Shown: positions 23,106 to 33,669 of the stretch, in pieces
Layout of the letters: each line of letters starts with the position of its first letter
Position numbering within the stretch: the stretch's first letter is position 1
NCBI GenBank assembly: GCA_037783545.1
Contig: JBBELK010000635.1
Location: forward strand, 186,001-250,000
Reading direction: 5' to 3'
From: Henricia sp. BOLD:AAB3569
Lineage: Eukaryota > Echinodermata > Asteroidea > Spinulosida > Echinasteridae
DNA length: 64,000 bases
Program-made: the position numbers and the translations under genes
The notes under the pieces: model-generated
Seen by the model: the letters and a program-made list of their open reading frames with translations, nothing else
What the model was told of the DNA's origin: nothing
Databases searched by the model: none

Positions 23106-23815
23106 CCGTATCGAATAGCCACCATTTCGTGGGGCACCTTTTGTTACTTAAAGGGCCTGTGACGTCCTAAACAACTTTATGCCTAAGCTTTGCTTCATAA
23201 TGACAGATTACTTGTTCTGCAAGACATACTATTGTTCGTTTGGATGTAAAATCAATAAAAGGTGGCATTTTTCAACTTTGAAGATTTCATTGCAATAAAT
23301 CACAGACAGAGGGCGCTGTTTTGAGTGCATCACATAAGGAAGACAGAAGGGAAAAGTTAAGAAAAAACATAAGACTTCAAGTTGGACTTGTGGCAAATTG
23401 CTGCAGTTTCTACCCCAAGTTTTGTCAAGGCTCACAGCAGGCAACATGTAAAACAAACTCAAACAGCCATGGATTACATAAGTTTCAGGAAAATTGAGAA
23501 AAAAGTGGAATCTTTTGTGCACAGGTCAATGTGATTTTCCTGTGTTTGCCTCTTGTGACGTCGTGACCTTGGTCATGAATATGCATATTTTCATTAGCAT
23601 AAAAACTAGAAACCTTTGTTTTAACCCCCAAAGCAAGCTCCAAAAACTTTAACTGAGTAAAGTGGTTTTAAAGCATAGATTTCATTGATAAAAATCCTAA
23701 ATAAGGGGCCCTTTAAACCGTTCAACAATGGAAGCACAATATGTGCAACCATGCATGTCCTCAAGGAACAAAGGAAACTGCCCCACGGCGGCTATTCGAT
23801 ACGGTCTGTTTGGTA
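23106..23815. mobile_element. Foldback family E, copy 2, split by a TTAA element
   Basis: Left arm CCGTATCGAATAGCCACCAT then TTCGTGGGGCA; right arm TGCCCCACGGCGGCTATTCG then ATACGGTCTGT. Between them lies the whole 23,148-23,716 element and then the loop sequence GTGCAACCATGCATGTCCTC, which is the inverse of the loop in copy 1. The host hairpin is therefore older than the insertion. Confidence 0.8.
23148..23716. mobile_element. TTAA-flanked MITE family F, copy 1 (569 bp)
   Basis: The ends read TTAAAGGGCC and GGCCCTTTAA, so TTAA is the probable duplicated target. The interior (including ACAGAGGGCGCTGTTTTGAG and AACAAACTCAAACAGCCATG) is matched in inverse orientation at 27,722-28,295 with high identity. 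It has no transposase. TTAA targets are typical of piggyBac and Kolobok superfamilies. Confidence 0.85.
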
Positions 23816-24118
23816 CGATACCTAAATCACCGGGTCCGTGAAAATAAAATAACCAAACATCGGGATTCGAACACAAGACCTCTGGCACACCGAGCAGATA
23901 CTGTATTAAAAACCGAGCTATGCAACAGTGGTTTTGGCTCCAAAAACGGGATGAATTTCTGATCTCAGTCCCGTTAAAGAAAGCTTGGAAGGGAGCAAGT
24001 CTAAGCTTAGGGCAGTGCCCCAAAGAAGCAACAGCAGTTAGTCGTTCCACTCCATATCGCTATTTCCCAAAGCAACTTGTAACGAATGTGCTGAAGGAAT
24101 CCATCCAATAGATTTTCC

Positions 24119-24450
24119 TTAAAAGTTGTGACCCAGCCTTATCCAGATCACATTCTTGACCCACCCATTTTTACTGTGGGTGTTGAGATTTTCGATATCA
24201 ATTCTCTTATTTTTCTCATCACCATTCTAAAATTTCATGTTCTCAATCCGTATATTTCCAATGTTATCGTTAAAAAACCACAGATGTTTTGTAAACTAAT
24301 TTATCTGGTAGCATGCAGTGCAGTAATTACGCCAACCTTTTAACTTCCACATCCAAATTGCAGATTGCAATTGGAGATTGATTTTGGGAAGGTATTTTAT
24401 ATGATTGATAGGTTCAAATGATATCCATTTTTCTGAACACGCTCCTTTAA
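24119..24450 (-). mobile_element. TTAA-flanked MITE family B, copy 1
   Basis: It ends at CACGCTCCTTTAA (24,450) and begins with TTAA at 24,119. Internal landmarks (TTTCATGTTCTCAATCCGTA, GATTGCAATTGGAGATTG, AAGGTATTT) are found in inverse orientation at 38,130-38,425 and 52,346-52,697. Its last TTAA is shared with the next element. Confidence 0.75.
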
Positions 24451-24544
24451 AAGCACAGGCTCGTCTTTACGCAGCTCTATGCCTTTGCTATAGAGCTGCG
24501 TATTTAATTGGCATTACACGCGCATTGACGAGCCTCTGCCTTTA
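24447..24544. mobile_element. MITE family A, copy 1
   Basis: It opens TTAAAAGCACAGGCTCGTC and closes GACGAGCCTCTGCCTTTAC. The middle is an inverted pair CGCAGCTCTATGCC(TTTGC)TATAGAGCTGCG. Its left TTAA is also the right TTAA of family B copy 1. Confidence 0.85.
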
Positions 24545-24634
24545 CGACCACCCATGTGACGGTTTATCCGCCAATAGGAATGCTCAAACTGACCCAAGGT
24601 GCCATGAAATTAATAGCAGTACATGTACATAGAC

Positions 24635-24790
24635 CTGGTCAAACAAGTTTTGTGAGTTAGTCCAAAAGAGTCAACTAGCCACTGAGACCCGGTCAAACAG
24701 GTTTGGGGAGTTAGTCCAAAGTGTCAACTAGCCACTTAGACCTGGCAAACAGGTTTCACCAGTTAGTCCAAAAGTGTCAACAGGTCGGCA
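24635..24790. repeat. Tandem repeat, ~53 bp x 3
   Basis: Three consecutive units begin AGACC(T/C)GG(T)CAAACA(A/G)GTTT and end GTCAACTAGCCACT. No coding sense. Confidence 0.85.
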
Positions 24791-24834
24791 GCCATTAAAT
24801 ACGGTCTATACTACACATGCAGCATGATATGACA

Positions 24835-24975
24835 AAGGATACCCCCTTCCACTGTTCTCCTTTTTGTCTCAAACATCCAAGGAATTTTAAAAGAATTCCT
24901 TTAAGGTTTTAGGGGAAGTTGGTTGGTTAACAAAAGGGAAGTGTGTGTTGAGGTGAAGATGCAGCAGGGGGAGTC
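24835..24975. repeat. Dispersed repeat, related to 50,275-50,390
   Basis: Shared order: TACCCCCTTCCACTGTTCTC, TTTGTCTCAAACATCCAAGG, GAATTCCTTTAAGGTTTTAG. The copy near 50,275 has TGTGTCTCAAACATCAAAGG and GAATTCCTTTCAATTTTTAG. Identity moderate; type unknown. Confidence 0.5.
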
Positions 24976-25008
24976 CTTTGTCATATATGGTGCTTTGTAT
25001 ACTACATA

Positions 25009-25250
25009 GGGGTCTTTCCATAAATTAGGGGTCCAGAGGTGTGACATTTAGTGTCCCCGTTACACCTGATATGTGTTATTTTTAGTACAAAAATCATTAA
25101 AATGGCTTTTAAACCATTTTGTATGAATTGTACTTTATGTACTCACTCTTTGAGATGGAAAATAATTTAAGGTGTCCTGAATTTACAAAAACAAGATGTA
25201 AAATGTAACGGGGGACACAAAAATTGGACCCCTAATTTATAGAAAGACCC
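25009..25250. mobile_element. Inverted-repeat MITE family D, copy 1
   Basis: Left end GGGTCTTTCCATAAATTAGG then GGTCCA; right end TGGACCCCTAATTTATAGAA then AGACCC. Inner arms GGTGTGACATTTAGTGTCCC and GGGGGACACAAAAATTGG. Related copy at 48,452-48,888. Confidence 0.8.
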
Positions 25251-25413
25251 ATATATACAGTACATGTGTACAAATGTATACCGTTCTTTTATTTGTAAAT
25301 GCCAATGCAGGCAGTATTTGCAACAAGGTCTGTTGTATGTTTTCAAATTCTGTTGAGTTGATGAACAACAAATTAACACACATGGACAAAATAGTTACTT
25401 TGAGAGTATTGTC

Positions 25414-25419
25414 TTTAAT
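25414..25419 (-). promoter_or_regulatory. Probable poly(A) signal of RPLP1 (ATTAAA)
   Basis: On the minus strand ATTAAA lies 120 bp past the RPLP1 stop codon. It is the commonest variant of AATAAA and no better signal is nearer. Confidence 0.5.
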
Positions 25420-25538
25420 ACATCACAAAACCTTCTAGACCTGTACACTTGTGATGAATAGCGCCCTCACTTGACAGAAAAGTGCATTGTATGTACCGTC
25501 GGCAGAAAACACCAAAGTCTGGGATGAGTTTGAACGAT

Positions 25539-28500
25539 TTAGTCGAACAGACCTGTGGATATAAAAAAGGAAAATAAACAAAAACGTATAAACTTTTAAG
25601 TTTTTAAACTTTTTGTTTTGTTTTTGAACAGTTAAAAGGCACAGGCTCGTCACCAATGCGCGTGCGCACAGCTCCATAGCAAAGGCATGGAGCTGCGTAT
25701 TTTGTGGTACGAATTCGGCGTGCACGCATTGCTGACGAGCCTGTGCCTTTAACTAAAATGTGCATTTCTTATGAGCTGAACAATGGTTTGAACCCATTTA
25801 AACTGACAAGTGAGCTGTATTTGTAATGTTTAATGTTTTAAATAAATGTAGTAGTGTTGTGTTTGCTTTTAATGTGTATTTCTATGTATATTTTAGTGCA
25901 GAGACCACTGAATTTCCCTTTGATGGGACAATCAAGTTCTTAAGAGACACTGAGGCAGAGTGTGCCACTGTCTGAAGTGCCTCCCTGCGATCCTGCACTT
26001 CTGGGGCTGTTTGGGAGATGTGCGGGATTCAGATGTCAGTTCATCCCATGCAGGTTTAATCAGTTCTCAAAAATCAAACAAAATTGGTGTTCTGAGAGCC
26101 TTTATTAACTACGTCATGATTCTCCGAGTAACAGGAATTATCGTATTCCCTTACCGAGGGAATCACTGTTCAAACGGGTCATCATGGACCTGGAGGAAAT
26201 CACTGAATTGGAACAGTCTTGAAAGCGATTCCAAAGTTGATCAGTTCCTTGTTATTCCAGGGCTGCCAACCCTTCCTAATTTTGGAACATTTCCTGGACA
26301 AATTGCTGATTTTGTGACTCCTGACAAAGTAAAAACCCTCCCTGGGTTGTCAGTTAACAACTTCAGAGATTTTGAGATGCATCTCAAGTTGGGAGCTCAA
26401 CCTATTTTCTGGGCGTCTTCTCCAAAATCAGGGAGGGTTGGCAGCCCTGTTTTCCACACATTCACTGTACATGTATTCGACAAACGTCTGTTCTGGTCAA
26501 GAACTGATATTTGAGGAAAATTTGAAAACTGAGCGTAACTCACCAAATCCCATGTCATCGTCCGATTCCTCTTCCGATTCTTCCTTCTTTTCTTCTTTCT
26601 TCTCTTCGGCTGAAGATGAAAATAAAGAAATGTCGTTAGATGACTTAGGAACTCAAATACACAAATCAAACAGTACACAATTTCTATAAGCTGGTCAATA
26701 CTTGTATCTTAAAAAGCCCATCGACCACCAAAACACATTAATCTGCTTAAGAAACCGTAAGAATTGAGAAGCTTATTATTCTATTTTTTTAATACGACTT
26801 ATATTAAGCATCAGTAAGTGCAGATTTGAAAGAAAAATCTCAAATTTAGGAGTGGGAACGAATAAAGATTTAAAAAAAAAAACATTTTCAGTCTCATGTT
26901 CTTGAATTTTTTCTGCATCATGTTTTTATAAGAGGGTTTTGTTTTATTATTTGGCAAAACGTGGGAAAAGATACCGCACACGTTCGCTAGTTGAGACTTC
27001 ATGCACTAAGTCTATGAAGCATGACATACATCTCCAAAGTGTTTAAAGAAAAACTTGACATTTTCCCATTGCTAAAAATCATGTTTTTTACCAAATTAAC
27101 CCTTTCTGGGGCATTATTTTATTTTAGGAAGAATTGGTGTCGAACGTATATATGGTATTGATACAAAAACTTGTGAACTTTTTGTTTTTTAGTTTAACAA
27201 TGCAAAGAAGTGTTTTTTCTATTAAATCTGCACTTCCTGATGCTCAATTCTTATAGAAAAATATAGAATTTTAACTGTATAAAAAGACCGAATTTGTCCC
27301 ATCTAACGTAAATGTCCGTGACCTTGCCACCCTATTGATGAACAATGGCTGATGAATAGGGTGGCGACCTCACAGACCTGGCAACTATGCCGACATTTAC
27401 ATTGGATAGACAATACATTACCAGGTGCTTCCTTGGCCCCGCCTGCACCGCCGCCCCCTCCACCAACTGCCGGTCCCGCTGAAGGGCTCCCAACGTTGGA
27501 CAGAAGGGAGCTGATGTCCTGGGCTTCCAAAGCTTTGGCAAACAGACCAGGCCAGAAGGGTTCCACGGTGACACCAGCTGCCTTGACAAGTTGGTTGATC
27601 TTGTCCGCCTGTATGAAAAAATACAAATGGGTATTTTGTACACCTTTTTTAAGGAATTGAGCATTTGACCAGGAGCAGGGCGGTAAGACTGGAAGTAGAT
27701 CAGAATTTTTTTTCTTTAAATTTAAAGGGCCCCTTATTTAGGATTTTTATCAATGAAATCTATGCTTTAAAACCACTCTACTCAGTTAACATGGTTAAAG
27801 TCACAAAATCCTATTTGGAGCTTGCTTTGGGGGTTAAAACAAAGTTTTTAGTTTTTATGCTAATGAAAATATGTATATTCATGACCCAGGTCACGATGTC
27901 ACAAGAGGCAAACACATGAAAATCACAAGAAAAGATTCCACTTTTTCTCAATTTTTCTGAAACTTTTGTAATCCATGGCTGTTTGAGTTTGTTTTACATG
28001 TTGCCTGCTGTAAGCCATGACAAAACTGGGGTAGAAACTGCAGCAATTTGCCACAAGTCCAACTTGAAGTCTTATGTTTTTTCTTAACTTTTTCCTTCCG
28101 TCTTCCTTATGTGATGCACTCAAAACAGCGCCCTCTGTCTGTGATTTATTGCAATAAAATCTTAAGTTGCAAAAGGCCACCTTTTATTGATTTTACATCC
28201 AAACCAACAATAGTATGTCTTGCTGAACAAGTAATCCGTCATTATGAAGCAAAGCTTAAAAGCACAAAGTTGTTTAGCATGTCACAGGCCTTTAACTTTT
28301 TGACTGGCCCGTTGGCCATGTTGGCGTTTCAACTTCCTGACTTGTACTTCAAGTTCAAGTGGCCCGGTTCAAATTTCAATTCTGGTGTTTATTTTACACA
28401 CATTTGAGTGAATAAACTAGGACAATTTTATAGTTATTAGGTTCTCCCCAGTACAAGTTTGAAAATGTGTGGTGAATTTTTTAACTATTCTAGCGTGCAG

Positions 28501-29052
28501 TATGCATGCTTTAGTGAACTACTATACAAATATTGACTGCTCATGAGGGTGATGGTGCAAACTATCGTCCCGAGGTTATTTTGAGACGGCAGGCCTGCTA
28601 TTTTCCCGAGGCCGTAGGCCGAGGGAAAATAGCAGGCCTGCCGTCTCAAAATAACCGAGGGACGATAGTTTGCTCCATAACCCGAATAAAGAGCAGTCAA
28701 TATTTGTTTTATATACCTCATACATTGATTTTATGTGTCAAAATTATTGGTATTTTTGACCTATGACGCAGAGGTCAAACAATAGTACTTTTTCAGTTGC
28801 CCAAAATTGTACTATCCTTTGACCTATGACGCAAAGGTCAAACAATAGTACTTTTTTTAGTTGCCGTCGGAAATGGTTAAACTATTCCATGTCAGGTGAT
28901 CTGCTTTTAACCAATCAGTTAACGAGACTCAATGTATGAGGTATAAAAACAATATTATATGGACACGGAAACTTTCTCACCGTAATTGCTACGTCGTCAT
29001 CGTGAAGGATCAGCGCGCTGTACACGCAGGCCAGCTCAGAAGTAGAAGCCAT
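25539..29052 (-). CDS. RPLP1: Large ribosomal subunit acidic stalk protein P1
   Basis: P1 pairs with P2 on P0 to form the lateral stalk of the cytosolic 60S subunit and recruits translation GTPases. Four coding exons on the minus strand: 29052-28981, 27608-27422, 26609-26544 and a 14-nt last exon 25552-25539. All introns are GT-AG and phases close (72+187+66+14 = 339 nt, 112 aa; human P1 has 114). The start gives [14 protein letters not shown], followed by helices, a glycine/alanine hinge (GGGGGGAGG) and an acidic tail ending [11 protein letters not shown], the stalk signature that binds elongation factors. The last exon encodes only the end of that tail (GLFD). Intron 1 carries MITE F copy 2, intron 3 MITE A copy 2. 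It is divergent with OAF. A minus-strand pyrimidine tract near 29,195 could be a TOP-type start, and an untranslated-exon acceptor may lie at 29,075. P2 is excluded by the N-terminus. Confidence 0.97.
25632..25752. mobile_element. MITE family A, copy 2 (RPLP1 intron 3)
   Basis: TTAA plus AAGGCACAGGCTCGTCA at the left, TGACGAGCCTGTGCCTT plus TTAA at the right. Inner arms contain AATGCGCGTGCG, CAGCTCCATAGC and ATGGAGCTGCG. It is one of the best preserved copies and sits 79 bp upstream of the 14-nt terminal exon. Confidence 0.92.
26760..27275. repeat. Long foldback in RPLP1 intron 2
   Basis: AATTGAGAAGCTTATTATTC(TATTTTT) and AAGCATCAGTAAGTGCAGAT at the left are inverted at the right as ATCTGCACTTCCTGATGCTC then AATTCTTATAG. 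The left part shares AGTGCAGATTTGA and TTTAGGAGTGGGA with repeat R2. It appears to be a longer member of that family. Confidence 0.65.
27722..28295. mobile_element. TTAA-flanked MITE family F, copy 2 (574 bp, RPLP1 intron 1)
   Basis: TTAAAGGGCC at the left and AGGCCTTTAA at the right. The interior is the inverse of 23,148-23,716, including CATGGCTGTTTGAGTTTGTT and CTCAAAACAGCGCCCTCTGT. The high identity of the two copies suggests fairly recent spread. Confidence 0.85.
28521..28714. mobile_element. Near-perfect palindrome (foldback) in RPLP1 intron 1
   Basis: Arms of about 90 bp. Outer pair TACAAATATTGACTGCTC / GAGCAGTCAATATTTG; inner pair GAGACGGCAGGCCTGCTATT / AATAGCAGGCCTGCCGTCTC; centre CCGAGGCCGTAGGCCGAGG. 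Just to its right, GACCTATGACGCA(G/A)AGGTCA with AACAATAGTACTTTTT occurs twice (28,759 and 28,820). Confidence 0.88.
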
Positions 29053-29487
29053 TTCGGTTAGATGGAGTATTCAGCTGCAATATGATACAAAAGCAAACTC
29101 TGGATGGTGTCTAGAACGGGTACACGTCGCCGGATTTCGGCCTTAGCTCTGACGAGAACTGTGCACCTTCGCAGACGATTTCGTAAAGAGAGAATGTGCA
29201 GGTTTGACTCTTCCATTATTTGTAGGGGTGGACAAGTTAATACGTCACCACTGTGAGAATTATTTTGGCTTTTACAGGAAAGCAAAACAAAACCAGTTCT
29301 CTTGAAAGATCGGCAGAAATGTTATTACAATCTTCCTTTAGTTATACAGCTTCAGAATGAATGATTATTGTCAATTAAATAAAAATGTTAAAGTCATTCA
29401 AATCAAACATACCTAATAATGAAATAGTCTCGTCTAATGGAGCGCCATTTTTTTCTCGACAATGCAACATATTAACAACAGTACAAA
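29053..29487. promoter_or_regulatory. Bidirectional promoter interval between RPLP1 and OAF
   Basis: The two start codons face away from each other across 435 bp. A YY1-like sequence is present on the minus strand at 29,442-29,453 (AAAAAATGGCGC) and another on the plus strand at 29,485-29,496 overlapping the OAF start (AAAATGGCTGCC). No TATA box is obvious at a suitable place. Transcription start sites are not visible from sequence. Confidence 0.55.
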
Positions 29488-32400
29488 ATGGCTGCCAAAC
29501 ACGACAGGAATGCGCTTGATATGCGGATTAAACACTTCTTTTCAACGATTTCAAGAACACTTTTCATAGCAATCTTTTGCTCAAGTCTTGTCTCAACACA
29601 GCTGGTCATCAATGTGAAGAACAAAGGCGGTGATATGATACAAGAATCGCTACACGGCGACCCCGTCAAAAACACAATCAGACTGAAATTCCAAAAACTC
29701 GATGGGATAATGTTGGACATGTTGATCGACTTCAAATCGGTACATAAGTACAGTCAGTGACGTCACACTTTGTTTACACGTGTGCCTTGCCAGGGTGGCT
29801 CGTAGGATCTTTTAGTGCCACTCGGTGCCAATAATTGGGTCGTCATCGGCACAATAAGTATTATCTTCAAGCAAACTTGAATCCGTGGTTTTGTGATAAT
29901 AATAATAATAATGAAAATTTATAATGCGCCGGTATCCATCAAAAAAGATGCTCATGGCGCATAATGTTTCATACTCTTCCGATTCTCATCATATTGCACT
30001 CTCTGTCTCTGCGTAAAATGCGCCATTGGTATTCCAAGATAACTGCGTCCATATGCGTATGAGCGGGGTGGTACTTAAATCGCGCGCAGAGTGCGCGCGT
30101 TATTAGTGCGTCAAGTTTGCTTGAAGATAAAATTTGTTATCCCACTTCGGCCTCGTGGGATATGGGACGCAGACACTACATAATGCCGTATTCCTCTTGC
30201 GCTCGTGGGATAACTAATACTAGTATCGTCGATGTACATGTACATAAACACGCTCATTTACCTATTAAAAATGCTCAGTACATGTATATTTAATGTTTTC
30301 CCGCAAAAATGGAATCGCGATTCTTTGTTGGAATCGGAGTCGACTCTGAAAATGCTGGAGTCGCCCAAGCCTATACCAGCAACAATCTTTAGTGTCGGCC
30401 GAACATTTATTTGGTTAACCATGTTAACCGACACTTGAAAGAATTGCAAACCGATTTATGAATTAACCTTCAATTCCCATCTTACAAGAAGCCTAGATGC
30501 TGCATAATGCCTGTCCAAATGTTAAAAAGGCAATTTGCAGGGTCCAAGTTGATGAGATCAAGCTTGCATGATGCCCAAATACCAACTCTTAATGCATTTA
30601 ACATGTTTAATTCCAACAGGAAGTGCAGATTTTCAAGATGATTGTGTTGGGAGAGGAGGAGAGAGCAGACGACAACTTGTACCAAACCATGTGCTTCATC
30701 TTCAAGTTTGCAAAGACGGAGTTCATTTCAGCTGATGCTATGTCCAAACTAAGACAGGTATAATGTGTACTTGGTCGCAAAATTATATGAATGCCAAATG
30801 TTTGGCTCAGTTCATTTTTTATGTATTTTTAACCTGTGCAATGTTGCGTCTTGTTACAGAAGCAGGACAAAGCCAGTTTCTTTTAAAACAAAGGTTTCCA
30901 CAAAAAAGACCCCAAAAAAGACCAAAAAAAGGAAAGAATTCTGTTTTCTGGTCGACACTATTCTTCTTACAATGACTTGATATAAACCAGAAAAATGTGT
31001 AAATATTTTAAAGGGATGTGATTTTAGGATTGAAAAATATTCAACAATTTCCTTGAAAAGACAAACTTTTTCTACCCTGTTCCATAGACTTTAAAGATGC
31101 AGGCTCGTCAATGCGCGACAGACAAATTTCACAGCGCTCTATACCTTGCCCTGGCAGCCGCTCTTACGGTCCCAGAGGGTGTGATAGCCTCATCCATTCT
31201 GCAAATAGGGTGTGTATCTTTTCAAAATCAAATATTTATCACAGCAGAAAACATACCCTTTGTAAATTCATGACATTTAGTTTCAGCCATATTCACATTA
31301 TATTACAGATATTGTCACATTTGTATCAAGAATGGTTTAATTGATGGTTTAATTGACTGTATATGGGAACTCTTTGGTACAAATGACATACAACAACACT
31401 CAACAAGGCGCGCGTCATTCGATTAGCCTAGCAACGCATAAATACACTGTGGCGAGCTTGCACAAATAATGAGCCCTCTGGAATTGTAAGAGCAGCTGCC
31501 CTACTCGGGCAAGGTATGGAGCACGGTGAAATTCGTGTCACGAATTTGTTCGTGGTGTATTGACGAGCCTGCGTCTTAAACACGCAGTGTCTCAGTGGCA
31601 ACCAGTAAATGGAATTCATACCAAAATAGATGTGGAATAACATGGCTGACCAGTTTGGTTCACTTGTAAAAAACTCAGGTGGAAGTACCTTGAGACTTAA
31701 TGACTTGCGCTCTCGTGCAAACTTGTACGTGCTACATCCTGTGGATGGGATGCAGTTGAAAGTGCAGTGTTTAGTGCAATACATGTAAAAGATCACAGAC
31801 TGAGCTTCCTAGACTGAGGGATAAATGTGTAGTTTATGCCAGTTATGCAGATATGAATGGGACAAGGTTAATCCTTGGACTCAACTCAAGTTATTCAATG
31901 TACACTGAATAAAAATATTGGCAAAACTGTCAAATTTGCAGAAAAACCCAGGAACGATTCGGAATCCGGAAGAGGACAAGGGAGAGGAACGACTGATCAT
32001 GAACCTTGGTGTGAACTTAGATCTGGCCTCGGGGTTCAGACCCTGGGTCCTGAACATGTGCTCTGAAGCCAAAGGTCGTATCTTCACGAGAGAGTCTGAT
32101 GTGAAAGCCTGGGCTGCAGGTATGAACTTTAAATCTTAATACTGGGGGTTCATTTCACTAGACTGAAAAAAATGTCTCCGATAGTTATTCTAAACTTGTC
32201 ATGTGCTTGGACGTTTTAAAGATACATACATTACTTGTAGGATATTTGTGAAACTATGCGTATAAATTTAATTTAATTCTCATTTTTTCCCAAAATCAAA
32301 TCTGTGAAATTGATATCAAAGATAACCTCCTATTGACCCCTTGCATAGACGTCATTTGGGAGTCAAAATATGACGTGTCAATGTTGACTCCATGTGTAGC

Positions 32401-32996
32401 ACGTTTTATGCCTCGGGCAGGCGTAACCTGGTTTATTTTACCATTGGGAACCCTAGTACAGTGCATTACGCGTGCAAGAGATGCATCACTTCATCAATGA
32501 CGCGGCATTATTTCATTGATTTTGGAAGCTTAAGTTCAGTCTTTTGACACAAGACTTGAGTTGAGTCAAAGCTAAAAATTGTGATTGTCGTGACGGAAGA
32601 AAAACCCTTTACAAAATCCGGAAACAAAACAACTTTTGAGAAATTATTCCATTAAATGTTTGTCACGTCGTCAGTGCTTGGGATGGTTTCAATCTTTTGT
32701 CGTTACTCCCTACAGGAAGTAACTTCACCCACACGGCTCTTCTAGAAGCCACGTACAGTCTTCCATTATTTACGACGTCCCGTTGCGATAAAATCAGGGA
32801 CATGAACGTGGCCTGCATTTGTCGGTTACCAATCTGCATTGGCTGGTACCCATGTGGACTAAAATACTGCCGAGGTCGGGATTCTGCTGGGAAGACCGTC
32901 AGCTACCGTTGCGGAATTAAGACGTGTAGAAAGTGTCGCGTATTTGACTTTTATGTGGAACAGAAGCGGAACTGTATGTGGGATGCAGCTTATTAA
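29488..32996 (+). CDS. OAF: Out at first (OAF) homologue, secreted protein
   Basis: OAF proteins are secreted, conserved from insects to mammals, and poorly understood biochemically. Four coding exons: 29488-29739, 30620-30757, 31942-32119, 32716-32996. GT-AG introns, phases 0, 0, 1, total 849 nt, 282 aa (human 273). The N-terminus has a hydrophobic segment TLFIAIFCSSLVSTQ (residues ~24-38), so a signal peptide or signal anchor; a second Met at residue 12 gives a more usual signal peptide length. Exon 2 encodes MIVLGEEE and TMCFIFKF, exon 3 begins KNPGTIRNPEE, and the C-terminus is cysteine-rich with IGWYPCGLKYCRGRD, YRCGIKTCRK and VFDFYVEQ, which is the diagnostic OAF end. The ATG at 29,488 has a good context (AAAATGG). 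Intron 2 carries a long MITE A copy. Confidence 0.95.
31091..31579. mobile_element. MITE family A, copy 3, enlarged (489 bp, OAF intron 2)
   Basis: TTAAAGATGCAGGCTCGTCA at the left, TGACGAGCCTGCGTCTTAA at the right. Unlike other copies, the arms continue inward (TATACCTTGCCCTGGCAGC, GCTCTTAC / GTAAGAGCAGCTGCCCTACT, CAAGGTATGGA) and enclose a 200-bp unrelated core. It may be a longer ancestor or hold an insertion. Confidence 0.8.
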
Positions 32997-33168
32997 AAGA
33001 GCCAGGACCAGTGCCTAAGGTCTGGCAAGGCCCTGCTGGTGTAAAGACCAACCTTGCCCAGGCCATCAGGCCTGATATCAATTGTACTTGTATTTAGATG
33101 TCCTGCCCGTATTTTACACCTTTGTATTTTTTAACATTAAACTAACTTAAAAATGAAATACTTTTGTA

Positions 33169-33174
33169 AATAAA
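33169..33174 (+). promoter_or_regulatory. Poly(A) signal of OAF (AATAAA)
   Basis: AATAAA lies 173 bp past the OAF stop, the first canonical signal, followed by a GT/T-rich stretch. Confidence 0.75.
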
Positions 33175-33648
33175 GTGCGTACTGCTGAACAATATTTTAA
33201 CTGTTTTGTTTTTTATTGTCAAAGCTGCATTTTTACAATTGGAAGCTTAGAAAGCTCATTTACATTGGAGTACAACTGTCAACAATTTTATGAACGCCTA
33301 CCAAGTTTTGTGAAATGATACACCAGAGGCATAGTAAAACGTAGTACTCTGCAGCGAAAGCTGTAAAACGCACTTTTATCTAATTTAAATATATTTACAT
33401 GTAATTTACAAATTCACGAAGAATGAAATTTAAGACACTTTCTTACTACATGTATCCCTATTTCAGGATTTGGTGCAGATGTAATTTTGTAACCATCCTT
33501 GACCTTAGGTGAAGTTCTTATTTCGTACACTAATTCCCATGGCAATGTCCAAAGATAAGAAGAGTGCCCCTTCCTAAGATGCGTCTTAGCACTTTGAGAA
33601 ATCGGCACCTGGTCACCCAAATGTTTCTGAAATTATGGCAGAAAACCA

Positions 33649-33654
33649 TTTATT
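33649..33654 (-). promoter_or_regulatory. Probable poly(A) signal of RBBP5 (AATAAA)
   Basis: On the minus strand AATAAA lies about 280 bp past the RBBP5 stop codon. It leaves roughly 475 bp between the convergent ends of OAF and RBBP5. Confidence 0.6.
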
Positions 33655-33669
33655 TGGAATTTTAAACCT

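Noticed and set aside
23229-23522. A protein gene (also its mirror at 27,923-28,407)
   Set aside because: Both frames lie inside the two copies of TTAA MITE family F.
25960-26514. 184-codon open frame as a gene
   Set aside because: It lies in RPLP1 intron 3 on the other strand, has no recognisable domain and has biased composition. Opposite-strand intron noise is the simpler reading.
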